NCBI GenBank assembly: GCA_000827205.1
Contig: KN832555.1
Coordinates: forward strand, 1,104,893 to 1,168,892
Length of the DNA stretch: 64,000 nt
Direction: 5' to 3'
DNA from: Plicaturopsis crispa FD-325 SS-3
Lineage: Eukaryota; Basidiomycota; Agaricomycetes; Amylocorticiales; Amylocorticiaceae
Each line of letters opens with the position of its first letter. Within the stretch, counting starts at the first letter, position 1. Shown one piece after another: positions 60,514-64,000 of the stretch. The notes beneath the pieces are model-generated. The model made no database searches. It saw only the letters and a program-made list of their open reading frames with translations, and was not told the DNA's origin. The position numbers and the translations under genes are program-made.

Positions 60514-63500
60514 TCAACTGGACCCGTTCTCATCCAGTGGGGAGACAGACAATTCTCCATTTCCATACCGTGACGGCCGGCCCGTCAATCGCAAGTCGGA
60601 CGGCATCCTGACCAAAGACACGCGCTTCGCAGCACGGGTCTTATTCCATTCTTCGGCTTGTTCATCAGGTATGACCGGTGCTGTGTAGAATCGCTCGTGG
60701 TGGACAGAGGAGTCCTCGCCATCTGGTGAGAAAGTGCCTGAGGATGATCGGGCCACGGGTTCCAACGAGGATCGCGAGACCCGCTGAGGAGACGGGTTCG
60801 CATCTGGGAAAGGGAAGGAGCCTCGTGAGCTGTTCGTGCCTCCTTCCGATAGAGGTGTTGCTGTCGCCGACGAGTCCAATACCCCAAAGGTATTCAACAA
60901 GTCAGCTGGCGTTAAGTCGTCCGCAGAAGTCAACCACTCGGGTCCGAAGTCCAGCGCAGTGTGGAAAGAATCGTGAATCGAAGGCTCCGGTAGATGTTCC
61001 ATATCAGGCGGAACTTCCAACAAAGAGCTGTCGCTGGTATCCTCTGGGCGCGACACAACCATGTGAGGGAGATGACCATTACTCCGGCTTTGTAAGCTTT
61101 CTGTCGCCGCTTTCAACGCCATTGACTTCGCACGGAACCAGTCATGCCTCTCTGCCTCCAAATCGTTCGAGAGGACGTCGCGATGGCAGACCATTTTCGC
61201 CATGTCCAGGCGCACCTGCGTGATCCGTTTGGCTACATTCTGCACCGCGACCTGGAGCCGATCCCGAGTAGAACGTTGAAACGGTGTCAAGGTCCCTATA
61301 TTGCGCACGAATCGCAAGTCGGAGTCAAGCTGGGACTGAGATGTCGTTATCTTAGACTGCAAGTCTTCAACTTTGGTTTGAATGATTCGAGAACGTGAGG
61401 GAAGCTGCGAAGAATCAGCGAAATCCGACGAGGACGCTGGATGGCGTATGCTAGCGTTCGAGGGTTTCTCGCGAATGGATGACCTTAATGACGATTCCTC
61501 CGACGACCAGTGGCCCGTCGCAAGTTCGGCTTTGACCTGATCAAAAGTAGCCTTGAATTGCTGCGCCCCATCGACTTCAGGGGCAGCCGGGGTGTCCGCC
61601 TCCAGATCGTTGCGTCCGCTCATTAGAGTGACTCTGCGAGTTAGACTCTTTCGTCCAGTCGCTGCCTCGCTCGAAGAGTTGAGCGGAGTAGTTAACATAT
61701 CCATGAGGTCGTGTGGGCCGGGTCCGTTCCAAGATCTGATCTTTGAGGAAGCTGAGAGTCGTTTGTGTTGCTTGTCGTGCAGGTGTGAGGTAGCAGCCGC
61801 AACTCCAGTCAACTCTAGGTCTTTCCAAGTCATACCCAGCGCACGCATCCGCACGCCAGCAGTTTTGAATGCACTAGAATAGTTGATCCGCGATATCCAT
61901 TCGTTGAGGTCGTTCTCTCCGTCAGCCTGGAACAGAATTTGACGGCCGTCCGGCAATGCTAGGCGAAAGGTATGCCGATACTAGGACTGACAGTCAATTA
62001 TGGATCAAGCAAGACGCCGCCAATAAATGTACCTTGGTGCACGATTTGTCGTATACAGCAACTGCATCCTTGACCGACAACAGTTCATCTGGCTTAAACA
62101 CAGAGCTCTGTGGAAAGACGACTTGCTCATCAGAGGACCGCGAGTGTGCGAGCAGCGCCGTTGCCCATCCGGAATCACGGAAGAGCAGTAATTGCGATCC
62201 GGTGAGGATCATGCTCCAATATTTCCACTTGCGATTCGACGCCTTTTTGCCACCCTTAAGCACGTCATCCTTGCGGTTGAGCAGCCCCACTTTGGTGACC
62301 TTGAGCGTCCAAACTTCACCGGTGGACGCTGGGACATCCTGGAAGCTGCCCATATTGGCCATGAGCGGGCTCTGCGCACCACCGACACTGAGCCCGAAGA
62401 AAGGCGCCGTCATGCGCTCGGTGTCCGCGGCACCTACTTCGATGGTGCTCGCCGTGGCGAATGACCGCCGTATCCCTTCCTCGTTCCATGGGCCTGCAGT
62501 TCCCTCAGGCAGGTACGGGTTTTCCAGGGGAACGTACGACTCCACGTCAACACGGAGAGGCCCAAGTAGGTTCTGTGATGCCGATCAGCGACTGACTATT
62601 GAAACAAGAGCGATGCAGAACATACGTTGGTAATCAGGTAATACGGATCGATTTTACTCGATTTTCCCAACAGCGATCCTGATGTCGTCACACTCGGGCT
62701 CGATCCGCCAGTACCAAACGTGGAGAGCTTGCGTGCAGTCTTCTCGGGTATGACACCTCGTTGCCCATTCACATCCAGCGGGTCCTCAATGAAGATAAAA
62801 GGAGCGAATACGATATTATCGTAATAGCACTATGCATCCGAGGTCAGAGCTGAGCGGACATTCGAAGCAAGTATTCGCTTACATCCAACACTTCGGAAGG
62901 AACTCCTGGCAGCCTAGTATTCTTGACGTAGTCCGGTTTGGTCATCTTCCGTTTATTGGATTTGTTGAAGGCGTCAGTGTGCAACATTATCAAGCTGAAA
63001 GCGAGGATATACGGATGGTCTAAGATTGTGTTTTGGCGTTAATAAGGTCATCGCGATAGAGATGACAATATCCATACCTTCTGACGTGAAAAGTTTGGGG
63101 TTGCACTGTAAGTACCGTTTGGCAAATGCTTCAATGACCCTGTCGATCTGCTGTGTTTCTCGAGGAAGTCCAACATCCATGAGCAGTTTTCGAAGTGCCA
63201 CGTCGAGGGGATCCTCGACAAAATTGAACCGATCGATATACGCTTGCAGTGCACGGGCATAGAAATCATCTCCACTGGAAACAGGGTGAGGAGGCGAGCG
63301 ATATCATTCCTAAAATGCACTTGCCTAGATGCAAGAATTCCACCTACTTCCGCCTTTGTAACTACAGCCAACAGCCTTTCAAGATAGGTTTCCGGAGACT
63401 CTGTATCTGTTCGAGGTTTAGGTGGATCTACGGGATGCTTTTGGAGCGACGGTCGCGGTGAATTCACGGCGCTTCCACCCACAGGTGAATTCGTCAAGCT

Positions 63501-64000
63501 ATTTCCAAATATAGCACTATTCGCACTGGTAGATGTCGGCGGTGAAGGAGAGAAGATATTAATGGACAAACGATGTAGCAGCGGGGGATTTGTTTGCGAG
63601 CGGGGCCGGGATGGTGGTCTTGGTATTCCAGAAGATGTGGACGGTCGTGAGGGCGGAACACTAAGCAGAGTAGGGGGCGGAGTGGTCGGTGAAGGAGGAG
63701 TAGGGCGCGAAGAACCGGGGAAAGAGAGATTTTGACTGCGAGAATTGGACGAATCTGCTGTGGCTGGCCGTCGGGGTTTATGTGGTTTTCGTTTGGGATT
63801 GATTGGAGCGTCATCTAGTGCGCGCGCAGATGAAAAGGAATTGGCGCGTTCAGAACGACTTCGTGATATTCCGGGTGTTTGGTGCTGAGTAGAAGACGTC
63901 ATGTCAACGTTGAATGGGGACACCGGGGGGAATGACAGCAGAGAAGGCTCGCCGAGTTTGGAAGGGGAAGGAGACACACGGGGAGAAGGAGTTTCGGTGG
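60514..64000 (-). CDS. Sec7-PH domain Arf guanine-nucleotide exchange factor (5' end outside window)
   Basis: Activates Arf GTPases on Golgi or plasma membranes; yeast Syt1 and fission yeast Sec74 have this layout. The visible N-terminal part is disordered and Ser/Pro-rich. The Sec7 domain runs from SPETYLERLLAVVTKAEVGG through ALQAYIDRFNFVEDPLDVAL, RKLLMDVGLPRETQQIDRVI, EAFAKRYLQCNPKLF and DHPYILAFSLIMLHTDAFNK; GLPRETQQIDRV contains the catalytic glutamate finger region. A PH domain follows (VWTLKVTKVGLLNRKDDVLK, WKYWSMILTGSQLLLFRDSG, FRLALPDGRQILFQADGEND, LNEWISRINYSSAF). A coiled segment (RITQVRLDMAKMVCHRDVLS) and a Ser-rich tail end it. The intron near 63331 starts AG|GCAAGT, a consensus GC-AG donor, needed to make ASSGDDFYARAL. 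Domains are intact in the visible part. Confidence 0.9.

Overview
The window is nuclear DNA from a filamentous basidiomycete, most likely an agaricomycete and possibly a polypore-type fungus. The signs are dense gene packing on both strands, many 50-65 nt introns, GC-leaning codons, and fungal families: F-BAR RhoGAP, Atg16, PXA protein, Msg5-type phosphatase, and a 5-hmdU-DNA-kinase helical-domain protein. About 24 protein genes can be supported. I found no rRNA, tRNA or CRISPR and no intact autonomous transposon. Exon models were built by eye from GT-AG or GC-AG sites, reading-frame continuity and family recall; no search was run.

Layout. 1-354: 5' end of an RBM26/27-like gene (minus). 2.3-5.5 kb: branched-chain aminotransferase and a trypsin-like protease, both with mitochondrial-type N-termini. 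5.9-9.1 kb: a membrane-anchored protein and a PXA-domain protein. 9.9-10.7 kb: 6-phosphogluconolactonase. 11.5-13.0 kb: a helical-domain/chromodomain fusion, the most unusual gene here. 13.3-15.5 kb: Rab7/Ypt7 and Atg16, head to head. 15.5-18.4 kb: a gap that probably hides a spliced minus-strand gene. 18.4-19.5 kb: a C2H2 transcription factor. 20.3-35.2 kb: two tandem ABCC (MRP-type) transporters separated by 1.5 kb holding a TA-flanked MITE. 35.5-38.5 kb: F-BAR RhoGAP. 38.7-41.4 kb: PIF1 helicase with an RNase H1-type hybrid-binding N-terminus. 41.6-43.2 kb: epoxide hydrolase. 43.9-45.3 kb: NADH-cytochrome b5 reductase. 47.1-49.2 kb: MAP-kinase phosphatase. 49.8-52.8 kb: TVP23 and a polytopic membrane protein fired from a 57 bp shared promoter. 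53.1-55.8 kb: two tandem, fast-diverging paralogues of unknown function. 56.1-56.8 kb: RNA polymerase subunit Rpb8. 57.8-60.0 kb: a disordered protein with four copies of a short motif. 60.5-64.0 kb: a Sec7-PH Arf exchange factor cut by the window end.

Themes. Membrane traffic and autophagy are well represented (Ypt7, Atg16, TVP23, Arf-GEF, PXA protein, RhoGAP), but they are not one operon-like system. The gene structures are notable: at least five introns appear to begin with GC, and several internal exons are only 9-23 nt. The best candidates for new biology are the helical-domain/chromodomain protein, the tandem paralogue pair with positionally conserved micro-exons, and the unannotated spliced gene near 17 kb.
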